Position numbers and translations under genes: made by a program. Shown one piece after another: positions 25,892 to 34,770 of a DNA stretch of 64,000 nucleotides. Numbering within the stretch: position 1 is the stretch's first letter; each line of letters opens with the position of its first letter. The notes beneath the pieces were generated by a model. The model saw nothing but the letters and a program-made list of their open reading frames with translations, did not search any database and was not told the DNA's origin. Origin of the DNA: Kibdelosporangium philippinense (GTDB lineage: Bacteria > Actinomycetota > Actinomycetes > Mycobacteriales > Pseudonocardiaceae); the NCBI RefSeq assembly GCF_021390435.2, contig NZ_JAJVCN010000001.1, positions 1,860,001-1,924,000 of the forward strand, in the 5' to 3' direction.

Positions 25892-27339
25892 TTTCCAATG
25901 ACCAGGGACTTGTGAAACAGCCCTTCTCCTCGCGCTTCCTCCCATGCCGTTTTACGGTTCAGCCTGCCTGTTCCGCCTGGGTCGTCCACGATCACGTAGT
26001 CCTCGTCGACCGACTGCAGGCGCATCCAGTGGTTGTACTGGCCGACCGCGACCGGCATGCCCGCGTCCAGGATCGGGCCGAACGTCGACAGCGCCCATTC
26101 CTTGTAGCCCTCCAACGGAACCGAGGCCTCGTCCGCATCCGCACCCGGCAGTGCGCGGCCTGCGGCGACGATGTCCGGCGTCGCGCCTTTGCGTTCGGCG
26201 GCTTGGCGTTTGTTCAGGATTTCCCAGACCATGCTGGTTTTCTTCTTGCCGATGGCGTGCAGTTCGTTCTGCTGTGGGCTGTAGACCGATTCGGCCCGCA
26301 CGCCGAACTTCGCGAACATCTCCTGAAGCGGCTTGTTTCCCTTGGCTATCCAGTACAAGGCTTTCAGTCTGGCCTGCTCGATCCGCTCGTCGGTCGGATC
26401 CTTGGTGCCGCCGAGCTTTTCAACGGTCGCCACCAGTTGCATGAAGTCGGCGAGGCGTGCGCGTTCGAAGTCGGTCTCGGTGCTCAGTTTGCGTTGCGCC
26501 CAGTCTTCGACGATCCGCATCGTTTCCCAGTCGCCTTGATAGTCGTCGGCGCTCATTCCCAGGTGTTCGAGGCACATCGCGACCACGGTGACGTTGCACG
26601 TGGCTCCTGCGGCCTGCGCACTGACGATGCCCGCGTTGGCCGCTTGCGTGTAGAACGGGGCGATCGCGTTGAGGCGACGAAAATAGGTGGCCTTCTGGGT
26701 CGCGTCTTGGACGCCGTTGATCGCCGCGCGGACCGCGCCGATCCGCTCGACCAACTGGGCGCGCTCGGGGCCTTTCTCCTCGAAGGTTTGCTGGTAGACG
26801 GGGGCTTTGCGCTTGGTTGCCTGCTGGCCCAAGGCTTCGAGGGCGTCGAGTTCCGCCTCGATGTCGCTGATAGCGGTGGCAGGGGAGGTACCAGAAGGAG
26901 GTGCCGGTGGGGAGGAGGTGGCTGGAGCCATTGGTGTCGCGCCGCCTCCCGGAGCTGTCGATTCCGCTGATTCTCCTGGCCGCTCGTATCCCTTCAACGC
27001 CTTGAACGTCCGGCCGTCTGGATCAACCCGTCCGTCCGCTTTGGACCACTGCAGCACTTCTTGCTGGAACTTCCTGATGCCCGTGCCGAGATTTGGTTCG
27101 AGGTATCCGGCCGACGCAAGCAACCGGATCACCACGGCGATGTCACCAGGCTTGTTCTCGCCGCCGATTCCCACCGAGCCGCTGATCTCCTGCCCGAGGA
27201 CCCCTTGCACGACCGTACCCACCGCACCCATCAACCGGCTGATCGCTTGGTTGCCCGCAGCGAAGAAACCGGGCCCGCGGACCGGCGAGGCCGACTCCTC
27301 GTCCGATTCCGAAGAGGACAGACGCTCAGCCTGTCGCAT
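25888..27339 (-). CDS. C39-like cysteine peptidase with peptidoglycan-binding-like domain
   Basis: 483 residues from ATG 27339. Residues 1-25 are acidic/polar. About 25-60 carry FFAAGNQAISRLMGAVGTVV and QEISGSVGIGGEN. About 65-120 resemble a PG_binding_1 repeat (AVVIRLLASAGYLEPNLGTG, then KFQQEVLQWSKADGRVDPDG). A Pro/Ser/Ala linker (about 125-160) and coiled region follow. The C-terminal half is papain/C39-like: Cys in AQAAGATCNVTVVAMCLEHL, His in GQYNHWMRLQSV, Asp in VIVDDPGGTG. No signal peptide. Such layouts occur in exported or contractile-system-loaded effectors, but no such apparatus is in this window. Start overlaps the SARP stop by 14 bp. Confidence 0.7.
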   Translation of the reverse strand: MRQAERLSSSESDEESASPVRGPGFFAAGNQAISRLMGAVGTVVQGVLGQEISGSVGIGGENKPGDIAVVIRLLASAGYLEPNLGTGIRKFQQEVLQWSKADGRVDPDGRTFKALKGYERPGESAESTAPGGGATPMAPATSSPPAPPSGTSPATAISDIEAELDALEALGQQATKRKAPVYQQTFEEKGPERAQLVERIGAVRAAINGVQDATQKATYFRRLNAIAPFYTQAANAGIVSAQAAGATCNVTVVAMCLEHLGMSADDYQGDWETMRIVEDWAQRKLSTETDFERARLADFMQLVATVEKLGGTKDPTDERIEQARLKALYWIAKGNKPLQEMFAKFGVRAESVYSPQQNELHAIGKKKTSMVWEILNKRQAAERKGATPDIVAAGRALPGADADEASVPLEGYKEWALSTFGPILDAGMPVAVGQYNHWMRLQSVDEDYVIVDDPGGTGRLNRKTAWEEARGEGLFHKSLVIGN

Positions 27340-28084
27340 GTCCGACCTCCGGCCGCAGGATCTGGCAGAGCAGGTCACGGCTCGCCTGATCCGGGCCACG
27401 GCTGGAGGAGGCCAGTGTCATCCGTAGCCGCTGGTACGCCGCAACGGCCCGGGTGGGCTGATTCGCCAGGACACAAGCCCGCATCAACACGCGGTACGCG
27501 GGCTCATCAAGGGGATCAGAAGCCACGAGGGTCTCGGCAAGTACCTGGGCCAAGCGTGGCGCGCTGGTCCGCAAAGAGCACTCGGCGGCCACGTGCCGAG
27601 ACCGCCGCAGCAAGGATTTCTGCACGTCACGAGCCTGCTCGGCCCAAGATGCCGTGCGGTGATCGGTGAGCACGGGCCCGTCGTCAAGCAGCCGCATAGC
27701 CTTTTCGGCAATGAGCAGGCCGTGCGCGGGCTGGGCCTCCTTCAACAGGCGCTCCGCCTTGAGCACGCACGTCGCAGCCTCGTGCAAATCCACATGCACC
27801 GAGTCGCCCAACTGGTAGCCACGCCTGCCGCCGACGATCGTGTCCTGACCAAACCGGCCACGCAGGCGGCTGACAAGCGTCGCCACGTTTGCTTCGGGCT
27901 CACGTGGCGGCGCGTCCTCCCACAACGCCGTGACCACGTCCGTCATCGGCACCGCGCGGTCACGTTGCGAGCCGAGCAGCGCGAGCAACGTCCGCGCTTT
28001 CCGGCTACCGACCGCATGGGCCTCCCATGCGTCCGCTGTGTTGGACACCCTCACCACGCCGACCAGCCGCAAGTACCAGCTCAT
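27326..28084 (-). CDS. SARP-type (BTAD) transcriptional regulator
   Basis: 252 residues from ATG 28084 (another ATG 6 bp upstream). N-terminal OmpR-like winged helix: SRKARTLLALLGSQRDRAVP, ALWEDAPPREPEANVATLVSR (about 20-90), then a bacterial transcriptional activation domain of TPR helices (about 95-240, ending AVAAYQRLRMTL). SARPs activate nearby genes, usually in secondary metabolism. Here the only coupled gene is the C39-like peptidase, whose start lies inside the SARP 3' end, so it is probably that gene's dedicated activator. Confidence 0.85.
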   Translation of the reverse strand: MSWYLRLVGVVRVSNTADAWEAHAVGSRKARTLLALLGSQRDRAVPMTDVVTALWEDAPPREPEANVATLVSRLRGRFGQDTIVGGRRGYQLGDSVHVDLHEAATCVLKAERLLKEAQPAHGLLIAEKAMRLLDDGPVLTDHRTASWAEQARDVQKSLLRRSRHVAAECSLRTSAPRLAQVLAETLVASDPLDEPAYRVLMRACVLANQPTRAVAAYQRLRMTLASSSRGPDQASRDLLCQILRPEVGHATG

Positions 28085-28131
28085 ACCCATACGGCGTGAC
28101 GCCCGCGTGCCACGGGGGTGCCACACAGTTT

Positions 28132-28551
28132 CTAAACAGTTGTCAGCGAGATCTCTGTCGACTTGATCAAGGCCACGACCTGGGCACCTGCGGTCAGCTT
28201 GAGCTCGTCCACGGCGTCACGGGTGATCGCGGCGGTCAGTTCGCCGCCGTCGACCGACACCTTGACCGTGGCCATAGCGCCACCAGACGCGACGCTGGTG
28301 ACTTCACCGCGCAGCTGGTTACGGATGCTGATGCCGGGGATCGGTTCGGTGGACAGCGCCACCTCGGTCGACTTGATCAGCGCGCTGACCGGCGTGCCAT
28401 CGGCGAGACCCAGCTCGTCGACGGCCTCGCGGGTGATCGCCGCAGTGATCTCTTGCCCGCCCGCGAGCCGCGTCTTGACCGTCGCCATGACCTCGCCGGG
28501 CTGGACCGCGCTCACCGTGCCGGAGAGCTTGTTACGAATGCTCAGTGCCAT
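28132..28551 (-). CDS. Molbindin: tandem Mop/TOBE molybdate-binding protein
   Basis: 139 residues made of two Mop repeats, residues about 1-68 and 73-139. Each has the pattern SIRNxLxGxV, MATVKxxxxGG, ITAAITRxAVDEL and ALIKSTExxLST. Such di-Mop proteins bind molybdate or tungstate oxyanion in the cytoplasm as storage or homeostasis factors. No mod transport gene is adjacent. Start is ATG 28551, the first residue of the first repeat. Confidence 0.9.
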   Translation of the reverse strand: MALSIRNKLSGTVSAVQPGEVMATVKTRLAGGQEITAAITREAVDELGLADGTPVSALIKSTEVALSTEPIPGISIRNQLRGEVTSVASGGAMATVKVSVDGGELTAAITRDAVDELKLTAGAQVVALIKSTEISLTTV

Positions 28552-28589
28552 GAGCACGGACTGTAATGCCGGTCAGGCAACCCCGCGAC

Positions 28590-29357
28590 TCAGTCGTACG
28601 CCGGACGGTTCGCGCGCCAGTAGCCGCAGAAGTAGATCTGCTTCTTGCCCACGGCACGCTCGTTGACCAGGTAGCGACGGATCGACGTGGCCAATTTGGA
28701 CTCACCGGCGACCCACGCGTACAGCTCGCCCTCGGGGAATTCCACCGAATCGAGGGCTTTGATCACCTCGATGCCGCGCTTGCGGCCACGGTTGAGCCAC
28801 GCCAGCTCGACGCCGTCGGGCACCGTGAGGTCGATCTGGGTGAAGGAGTCGGCGACCTCGAGATATACGAGCGCCTTTGTCTGCGGCTTAAGGCTTTCCA
28901 GCATTCCGGCGATCGCGGGCAGCGCCGTCTCGTCGCCGACGAGTAGTTGCCAGTCGGCATCTTGCGGCGAGTATTCCGAACGGTCGGACAGCACGCCGAT
29001 CCGGTCGCCGGGAGCTGCCGCGCACGCCCACTTCGAGGCAGGGCCGCTGTCGCCGTGCAGGACGAAGTCGATGTCCAGTTCGCCGCGCTCGTGATCGATG
29101 CGGCGAACCGTGTAGTTACGCATGACCGGACGGCGTTCGACCGGCATCGCCTGCAGCTCTGGCCACCAGTCCTCGGTGACCGGCAGGCGGAAGTCCTCCG
29201 CGACCGGGAAGAAGACCCTGGCCAGGTGATCAGGGCCGGCGTACTCGAAGTTCGGGACGTCGTCACCGGCCAGTGTGATCCGGGCCAGTTGCTCGGACAG
29301 TCGCTGGACGGCCGTGACTGTCACGAACATCGGTCGCTGCCGGTTTTTCACGCTCAT
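28590..29357 (-). CDS. Siderophore-interacting protein (ViuB/SIP family, FAD-dependent ferric reductase)
   Basis: 255 residues from ATG 29357, preceded by GGGAGGGG. FAD-binding barrel: RYTVRRI-type motif as MRNYTVRRID (about 83-92) and DFVLHGDSGPASKWACAAAPGD; NAD-binding part: LLVGDETALPAIAGML and VAGESKLATSIRRYLV, ending KKQIYFCGYWR. It releases iron from imported ferric siderophores by reduction in the cytoplasm. An IdeR/DmdR box is 22-40 bp upstream, so iron repression is likely. The gene opposite is a decayed siderophore permease. Confidence 0.9.
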   Translation of the reverse strand: MSVKNRQRPMFVTVTAVQRLSEQLARITLAGDDVPNFEYAGPDHLARVFFPVAEDFRLPVTEDWWPELQAMPVERRPVMRNYTVRRIDHERGELDIDFVLHGDSGPASKWACAAAPGDRIGVLSDRSEYSPQDADWQLLVGDETALPAIAGMLESLKPQTKALVYLEVADSFTQIDLTVPDGVELAWLNRGRKRGIEVIKALDSVEFPEGELYAWVAGESKLATSIRRYLVNERAVGKKQIYFCGYWRANRPAYD

Positions 29358-29378
29358 CCGCACCCCTCCCAGGCTTCT

Positions 29379-29397
29379 GTCGGTTAGCCTAACCTAA
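29379..29397. promoter_or_regulatory. IdeR/DmdR (DtxR-family) iron box
   Basis: GGTTAGCCTAACCTAA (29382-29397) matches 16 of 19 positions of the palindromic consensus TTAGGTTAGSCTAACCTAA. It lies between the siderophore-interacting protein gene and a FecCD remnant, so it probably controlled both. Confidence 0.8.
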
Positions 29398-29429
29398 CTT
29401 TGATCGTCGGGGGAACGGAGAAAGACCTG

Positions 29430-29757
29430 CATCCTGCTGCTCGACCTGACCGGCATCACGGTGTCCGCTGGGGCGTTCGTCGGTGCGCTGGGTACAGCGG
29501 TGATCATTTACCTGCTCGCGTGGCGACGCGCTGACATGGCTCACCGGCAGTCTGGTTGGTCGCACGTGGACAGACGTCACGCCATTGGCGCTCATCCTGC
29601 TCATCACGATTCCGCTCGTGGTGCGGCTTTCCCATTCGACCGCGCTTGTGACCTCGGCGCTGGACTTGCCTTGGGTGTCCGGCTCGGCACCGCATTGCAG
29701 CTGGTGCAGGGGTTCGATGCGGTGTTTGACCCAGCTGTCGAGCTAAAGTCGATAACG
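29430..29757 (+). pseudogene. Remnant of FecCD-type siderophore ABC permease
   Basis: Only a piece of one membrane permease survives, in at least two frames. Frame one gives ILLLDLTGITVSAGAFVGAL and GTAVIIYLLAWRR (to about 29530). A shifted frame then gives the FecCD hallmark LTWLTGSLVGRTWTDVTPLA, followed by LILLITIPLVVRLSHST. A third shift leaves LALGVRLGTA near 29690, as in the LG(D)xxARxLGV region. The N-terminal third and the end are missing. It faces the siderophore-interacting protein across the iron box, which supports a former iron-uptake operon. Confidence 0.75.
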
Positions 29758-30239
29758 TGAACGTCGAGGTGACACCTCTGCCGGGTTTGGGCACACGCCA
29801 GGACTTCGTCTCGCGCGGCGGCCGCAGGATCGGAGTGATCACGTACCGCGACGGCAAGATGGAGATGATCGTCTCCAAGCAGGACGACACGGACTCGTGT
29901 GTCGCGTCGATCCCGCTGACCGTCGAGGAGAGTGCGACACTGGCGACCTTGCTTGGCGCGCCACAGCTGGTTTCGCAGTTGCGTGACCAACACAGGGAAG
30001 TGACCGGCATCAACACCCGCCAGCTCCCGCTCGCGCCGGGGTCACCGTACGACGGCAAGACTCTCGGGGATACGGCGTTGCGTACGAGGACAGCGGTGTC
30101 CGTCGTCGCGGTGGTGCGCAACGGCACCGCCCACCCCTCGCCCCGGCCGGACTTCCGGCTCCTCGGCGGCGACATGCTCGTCACGGTCGGTACAGCCGAC
30201 GGGCTGAGCAACGCCGCCGATGTTCTCGAGTCCGGCTGA
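29757..30239 (+). CDS. khtT: KhtT-like K+/H+ antiporter regulatory subunit (TrkA-C domain)
   Basis: 160 residues. The N-terminal half is the KhtT-specific region (MNVEVTPLPGLGTRQDF, RRIGVITYRDGKMEMIVSKQ); residues about 85-155 form an RCK_C/TrkA-C domain (LGDTALRTRTAVSVVAVVRN, LLGGDMLVTVGTADGL). Cytoplasmic gate subunit responding to ligand or pH. Followed after 23 bp by the antiporter gene, the standard khtTU pair. The GTG start lies at the end of the FecCD remnant. Confidence 0.85.
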   Translation: MNVEVTPLPGLGTRQDFVSRGGRRIGVITYRDGKMEMIVSKQDDTDSCVASIPLTVEESATLATLLGAPQLVSQLRDQHREVTGINTRQLPLAPGSPYDGKTLGDTALRTRTAVSVVAVVRNGTAHPSPRPDFRLLGGDMLVTVGTADGLSNAADVLESG

Positions 30240-30262
30240 TCTGATCCACCACAAGGGGACAA

Positions 30263-31441
30263 GTGCACGACACCGCCATCTCCCTGATCGAACTGGGAGC
30301 GGTTTTTTTCGGCCTGGGGTTACTCGGACGTATCGCGTGGAAAATCGGCATATCGCCGATCCCGCTGTACCTGATCGGCGGGCTCGCGTTCGGCGCTGGC
30401 GGACTCGTCCCGTTACACGGCATCGAGGAATTCGCCTCGCTCGGCGCCGAAATCGGCGTGATCCTGCTGTTGTTGCTGCTGGGTCTTGAGTATTCGGCGG
30501 ACGAACTCGTCACCGGAATGCGCCGGTCCTGGCTGGCGGGTGTGCTGGACATCGTGCTCAACGCCACGCCCGGCGCGCTGGTGGCGCTGTGGCTGGGCTG
30601 GGGCCCGGTCGGGGCGATCGCGATGGCTGGGGTCACGTACATCTCCTCGTCCGGGATCGTCGCGAAAGTCCTCGGCGACCTTGGCAGGCTGGGTAACCGG
30701 GAAACGCCGGTGGTGCTGTCGATCCTGGTCTTCGAGGACCTGGCGATGGCGGTGTACCTGCCGATTCTCACGGCGTTGCTGGCCGGTGCGACCCTGGCAG
30801 GCGGGCTGACCGCGGTCGGGATCTCGCTGATCGTGATCACGATCGTGCTGATCGTGGCGCTGAAGTTCGGCCGCTACGTCTCGATGCTGGTCGACAGCCA
30901 GTTGCCCGAGGTGTTCCTGCTCCGGGTGCTCGGGGCGGCGCTGCTGGTGGCCGGAGTCGCTTCGCAGCTTCAGGTTTCGGCCGCGGTGGGCGCGTTCCTA
31001 CTGGGTATCGCGATTTCTGGTTCTACGGCAGAGAACGCGACCAAGCTGCTTGAGCCCTTGCGGGACTTGTTCGCGGCGATGTTCTTTGTGGTTTTCGGGC
31101 TGAACACGAACCCGACGACCATTCCGCCTGTGCTGGGGTACGCCGTGTTGCTGGCTTTCGTGACTGCCGCGACGAAGGTGGCGACGGGCTGGTTCGCCGC
31201 TAAACAGCAGGGGATTGGCCGGTTGGGGCGGGCTCGGGCGGGTGCTGCTCTCGTGGCCCGGGGCGAGTTCTCGATTGTCATCGCTGGGCTTGCGGTGACC
31301 GCTGGGGCTGTGGATGAGCAACTTGCCGCGCTGGCAACGGCTTACGTGCTGTTGATGGCCGTGCTCGGTCCAGTGGCCGCTCGTGTTGTCGAGCCGGTGG
31401 CCCGTGGGATGCAACGGAAGCTGCGGCCAAGGCCTGCTTAG
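30263..31441 (+). CDS. khtU: KhtU-like K+/H+ antiporter (CPA2 family)
   Basis: 392 residues, about 12 membrane segments, GTG start. CPA2 features: GLEYSADELVTGMRRSW near the fourth segment, AGVTYISSSGIVAKVLGDLG in the core, and LVFEDLAMAVYLPIL, where the conserved D/E of the ion path lies. It exchanges K+ for H+ across the membrane and is gated by KhtT. Downstream 31442-31589 holds no recognisable gene. Confidence 0.9.
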   Translation: MHDTAISLIELGAVFFGLGLLGRIAWKIGISPIPLYLIGGLAFGAGGLVPLHGIEEFASLGAEIGVILLLLLLGLEYSADELVTGMRRSWLAGVLDIVLNATPGALVALWLGWGPVGAIAMAGVTYISSSGIVAKVLGDLGRLGNRETPVVLSILVFEDLAMAVYLPILTALLAGATLAGGLTAVGISLIVITIVLIVALKFGRYVSMLVDSQLPEVFLLRVLGAALLVAGVASQLQVSAAVGAFLLGIAISGSTAENATKLLEPLRDLFAAMFFVVFGLNTNPTTIPPVLGYAVLLAFVTAATKVATGWFAAKQQGIGRLGRARAGAALVARGEFSIVIAGLAVTAGAVDEQLAALATAYVLLMAVLGPVAARVVEPVARGMQRKLRPRPA

Positions 31442-31589
31442 GTCTTCATGGGCCGCCACGATGGGCTTGCGATCTTCGGTGGTTCGGTCACCCATACTTT
31501 GACGTTGAGCCAGGTGGCTGGCCATCCGCTTGGCGGAAGTGTGTGGTGACGGTTCCACTGCCAGCCGGAGCGAATCAGCCAATGCACGG

Positions 31590-32084
31590 CTAGTCCGTTA
31601 CCGGAATGATCCTCGCGTCGACGAGTTCGCCGTTGGCGATGTCCAGGATCCCAATGGTGCCTTGGGGTTGGCGGCGGCGGTCGGTCGGCGACCCCGGGTT
31701 GAAGATCCGTACGCCGTCGCCGGTCTGGTCCATCGGGATGTGCGAATGCCCGAACACCACGAGGTCCGCGTCCGGGAACCGGCGGCGCATCCGTGCGGTC
31801 CGACCGGTTGCCTGGCCGCTGTCGTGGATCATCGCGACTCGCAGGCCATCCAACTCCACTTCCAGCGTCTCCGGTGCGCCCCACGCGGCCACGTCCGGTC
31901 CATCGTTGTTGCCCAGCACGACATGCACCGGTGCGAACGCTGCCAGTTCGTCCAAAACATCTGGTGTGCACACGTCGCCAGCGTGCAAGATGACTGAAGC
32001 ATCGCGCAGATGCTCGGCCACTCGGGGCGGGCATGACTTCCAGCGCCGTGGCGAGTGCGTGTCGGCGAGTACGACCACTCTCAT
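31590..32084 (-). CDS. YfcE/MJ0936-type metallophosphoesterase
   Basis: 164 residues from ATG 32084 (start MRVVVLADTHS). Calcineurin-like motifs: ADTHSPRR, HAGDVCT, GNNDGPD, MIHDSGQATGR (His), GHSHIPMD and NPGSPTDRR. Two-metal phosphodiesterase or phosphatase; substrate unknown. It runs opposite both neighbours. Confidence 0.85.
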   Translation of the reverse strand: MRVVVLADTHSPRRWKSCPPRVAEHLRDASVILHAGDVCTPDVLDELAAFAPVHVVLGNNDGPDVAAWGAPETLEVELDGLRVAMIHDSGQATGRTARMRRRFPDADLVVFGHSHIPMDQTGDGVRIFNPGSPTDRRRQPQGTIGILDIANGELVDARIIPVTD

Positions 32085-32135
32085 CCGTTCATTCTGCTGC
32101 AAAGGTTCTGCAACGGCTGTTCATACGATGAACTA

Positions 32136-32609
32136 ATGGGAGTTCCCTGGGGCGTAGTCGCCTACTCAGCTTCAGCCGACCGCGCCGAGATCATCGAGGA
32201 GTGGGGTCCACTCGCGCAGCAGTCCTACGAGGACCTCGGCCTCAACATCCTGCACGGCAACGACCGCATCCATTTCCTGCCCAGCACCGAGCCGACGGTC
32301 CACCATGACCCCGAGGCCCGTGCCCTGGTCGATGCGTTGCCGTACTGCGATGGTTCGTACGACGACTTCGAGCGGCTTTTCGATGGGTACGAGCTGTTCG
32401 TGCCGTGGGATTCCTTCGGTGCGGTGCATGTCCCGGGCAGCAGCCGGGTGGACGGCAAGTTCGCGGTGTGGGTACGGGATTTGGCGCGATGGATGAAGAA
32501 CCGCGACGACTTCCCGGCCGGGTCCGATGTGGCCTTGCTGGCCAGCCAGTTGCACGCGCAGGCCACACTCGCCACCGAACTGGCGATGATCATCGAAATC
32601 AGCTTCTGA
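32136..32609 (+). CDS. Hypothetical protein, DUF1877-like
   Basis: 157 residues from ATG 32136 (MGVPWGVVAYSAS). Mixed alpha/beta with LPYCDGSYDDFERLFDGYEL and a C-terminal helix of Ala/Leu. It has the flavour of small immunity-like proteins of the DUF1877 kind, but I cannot assign it firmly. The 3' end overlaps a TPR fragment on the other strand. Confidence 0.55.
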   Translation: MGVPWGVVAYSASADRAEIIEEWGPLAQQSYEDLGLNILHGNDRIHFLPSTEPTVHHDPEARALVDALPYCDGSYDDFERLFDGYELFVPWDSFGAVHVPGSSRVDGKFAVWVRDLARWMKNRDDFPAGSDVALLASQLHAQATLATELAMIIEISF

Positions 32610-32811
32610 CCAAGGCGAATCCGGCTTCCCGGCTGATTTCCAGAGCTGTCGCGGTGTGCACGGCGGCTTGGGTGTGGTCGTTCAGGCTTTCCAGTGCGGC
32701 GGCAAGGCCGAGGTGGATCCGTGCTTCGGTATGCCGCTGGCCGCCGCGTACCGCCAGGTCAAGGGCACGGATCAAAGCGAAATACGACCCGCGTGACGTG
32801 TTCACCCACAA
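32599..32811 (-). pseudogene. C-terminal TPR fragment of a SARP/AfsR-like regulator
   Basis: 70 residues of TPR-like helix pairs: YFALIRALDLAVRGGQRHTE, ARIHLGLAAALESLNDHTQA and ALEISREAGFALVRS. This is how the C-terminal domain of AfsR/SARP regulators ends. There is no N-terminal part and no ribosome site. It overlaps the end of the opposite gene by 11 bp. Likely a leftover of a deleted regulator. Confidence 0.45.
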
Positions 32812-32825
32812 AACTGGGGGTACAC

Positions 32826-32875
32826 CCCTCGTGAGTGTTTTCGCCGGTTCTAACCGGCGAAAACACTCACGAGGG
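32826..32875. terminator. Perfect 24-bp inverted repeat, second copy of the CTCGTGAGTG palindrome
   Basis: Arms 32826-32849 and 32852-32875 differ from the copy at 4780-4827 only in the two central bases and one extra outer base pair. It separates convergent genes and probably terminates both. Confidence 0.8.
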
Positions 32876-32879
32876 TCTT

Positions 32880-34598
32880 TCAGGGGTAATTGGCCAGGTT
32901 GGCCACGTTGCGTTGCGGGTTGGAGGGGCCGCCGGTGTTGTTGATGATCCGGTTGATCGTGCCCGCGCCGCCGAGGGACACGGTCACCATGCTGTGAAAC
33001 CGGACGCCGGGAACGTTCGGCACCTCGAAGGCGCGTTCACCGACAACACTGCGGTTGACATTGAAGTTGCAGTAGCTGCCAAGGCCCCACGCCTCGTGGT
33101 TGGTGACGTTGTGGCCCACCTTGTAGGCCGCGTAACCCCGCGTCGCCCCGTTCATCCAGGCTGCCTGGTTGGGCGGGTCGTACGGCATTTCGTTCTGGTA
33201 GAAGTACGTCCAGCCACGGTTGCCGTTCCAGATGGTCTGGTATTTCTGGTAATGCTCGACGAACAAGCCGTACGCGGTCACGTCGTTGCCGTTCACGATC
33301 AGCCCGACATCCGCGGTGTTGGTGTTCCAGCCGACACCGGAACCGTGGTCGCCACGCCAGATCCACGAGTGGTCCGAGATGACGTTGTTGCTGTTGATCA
33401 CCAGGCTGTTGGTTGCCCGGCCGACACCGGCGCCGCCGACCCGGATGTACAAGTCGTGCAACGAAGTCGGGTTCGCCGCGTGATTGGCGGTCGATCCGTT
33501 CGGTCCAACTTGGACAAGGGTGTTGGAGTTGGTGGCACCGGCGTCAACCAGGATCCCGGCGATCTTCACACCGTCCACATCGGCCACTGACATGGCCGTG
33601 ATGCCGTTCTCCGGGATGAAGGTCGCCAGCCCGAGGCCGAGGACGACGGTGTTCGGCCTGGTGATCTGGATCGTCTGGTTCAGCCGGTAGATGCCAGGCG
33701 TGACAAGCAGATGCTGTCCTTGGGCGAGGGCCGCGTTGATCTGCGCGGCCGTGGTGCCCGGTTTGACGATGAAGAACTGGGAGATCGGAATCGACGTGCC
33801 CGCGGGCGCGCCGCTCTGCCAGGTCGTGCCACGCGCGTTGTTCCGGACAGCTGGAACGAAAACGTGGTAGTTACGGCTCGAGTCGGAGTACAGGAACGGC
33901 TTCTCCCGGATGACCGGTGTGTTGGCGACCGTGGTGTGCGGCGGGCTCGGGAAGGTGCTGGCCGGAGCGCCTGCGACGCCCGTGAACACCATGTTCCAGT
34001 TGGACCCGGCCCAGCTGCCGATCTGCGAGTCCCGCGTGTACCACTGCTGTTGCGAGCCGGACCGGACCTGTCCGTCGATCCTGCTGTCGGCGATGAACCC
34101 GCCACTGGACCATCCGCCGTCGTCGAGCTGCAGATTGCCTTTCAGGTGCATGCGGCGATACGCCGACGCCTGCGAAACGGCCCAACGGTCATTGCCACCG
34201 GTCGGCGCGACAGCGAGGTTTTCCGCGCCACGCCAGAAGTTGTGCGTGGCGTTGCCGCCGAACCAGTCGGCCTCGACGTGCACCGCGCCGTTGATGTTCG
34301 TGTTGTCCGGCGACATGCCAAGACCGATAACCTGGGTGTAGTACCCGACATTCACGTTGACGTTGTACGAACCGGGCTCGAACAGGAACGCGTACCGGTT
34401 CGCGCCGAACTGGCTGCGTTCTTGTTGCGTGAACACTTGGTTCACGCGTTGCTGAATGGTCGACTGCGGCGTACCTGGCGTGAAGATGATGACGTTCGGG
34501 CCAAGGTCGGGCGGTGCCGCCATCGCTTGCGTCGGCACGAGAAGCGCCGCCGTGAGCGAGGTGAGGACCCCCAGCCGGAGAAGTCGCCGTGAGATCAC
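32880..34598 (-). CDS. Secreted right-handed beta-helix protein (pectin-lyase-like fold)
   Basis: 572 residues. Sec signal (RRLLRLGVLTSLTAALLVPT, cleavage at AMAAPP). Residues about 40-130 and 260-500 form repeated short strands with Asn ladders (NTVVLGLGLATFIPE, GLIVNGNDVTAYGLFVEHYQ), typical of parallel beta-helices. TIQQRVNQVFTQQE and TAAQINAALAQGQHLLVTPG each introduce a helix block, as in GH55/pectate-lyase-3-like proteins with two tandem helices. Catalytic residues are not identifiable by eye. Probably a polysaccharide-acting or cell-envelope exoprotein. Convergent with 32136-32609 across the palindrome. Confidence 0.75.
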   Translation of the reverse strand: MISRRLLRLGVLTSLTAALLVPTQAMAAPPDLGPNVIIFTPGTPQSTIQQRVNQVFTQQERSQFGANRYAFLFEPGSYNVNVNVGYYTQVIGLGMSPDNTNINGAVHVEADWFGGNATHNFWRGAENLAVAPTGGNDRWAVSQASAYRRMHLKGNLQLDDGGWSSGGFIADSRIDGQVRSGSQQQWYTRDSQIGSWAGSNWNMVFTGVAGAPASTFPSPPHTTVANTPVIREKPFLYSDSSRNYHVFVPAVRNNARGTTWQSGAPAGTSIPISQFFIVKPGTTAAQINAALAQGQHLLVTPGIYRLNQTIQITRPNTVVLGLGLATFIPENGITAMSVADVDGVKIAGILVDAGATNSNTLVQVGPNGSTANHAANPTSLHDLYIRVGGAGVGRATNSLVINSNNVISDHSWIWRGDHGSGVGWNTNTADVGLIVNGNDVTAYGLFVEHYQKYQTIWNGNRGWTYFYQNEMPYDPPNQAAWMNGATRGYAAYKVGHNVTNHEAWGLGSYCNFNVNRSVVGERAFEVPNVPGVRFHSMVTVSLGGAGTINRIINNTGGPSNPQRNVANLANYP

Positions 34599-34770
34599 CA
34601 GAATCTCCTAACGTCGGCCGCTGCCGCTCGCTAACAGGGCAGGGTCAAGCGCACAGCGGCGTCCCATCCACCTGGCGGCGACACGCTCATGTGCGCGACG
34701 TGGAGCACCGTGATGATAGCGCTCTCACGAGCGTGGCGCGACGCGAAGTCGCGGTGACGGGATGCTGAAT

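Noticed and set aside
31442..31589. Minus-strand coding remnant (AVHWLIRSGWQWNRHH)
   Set aside because: About 45 residues, no start, and no recognised family; treated as intergenic.
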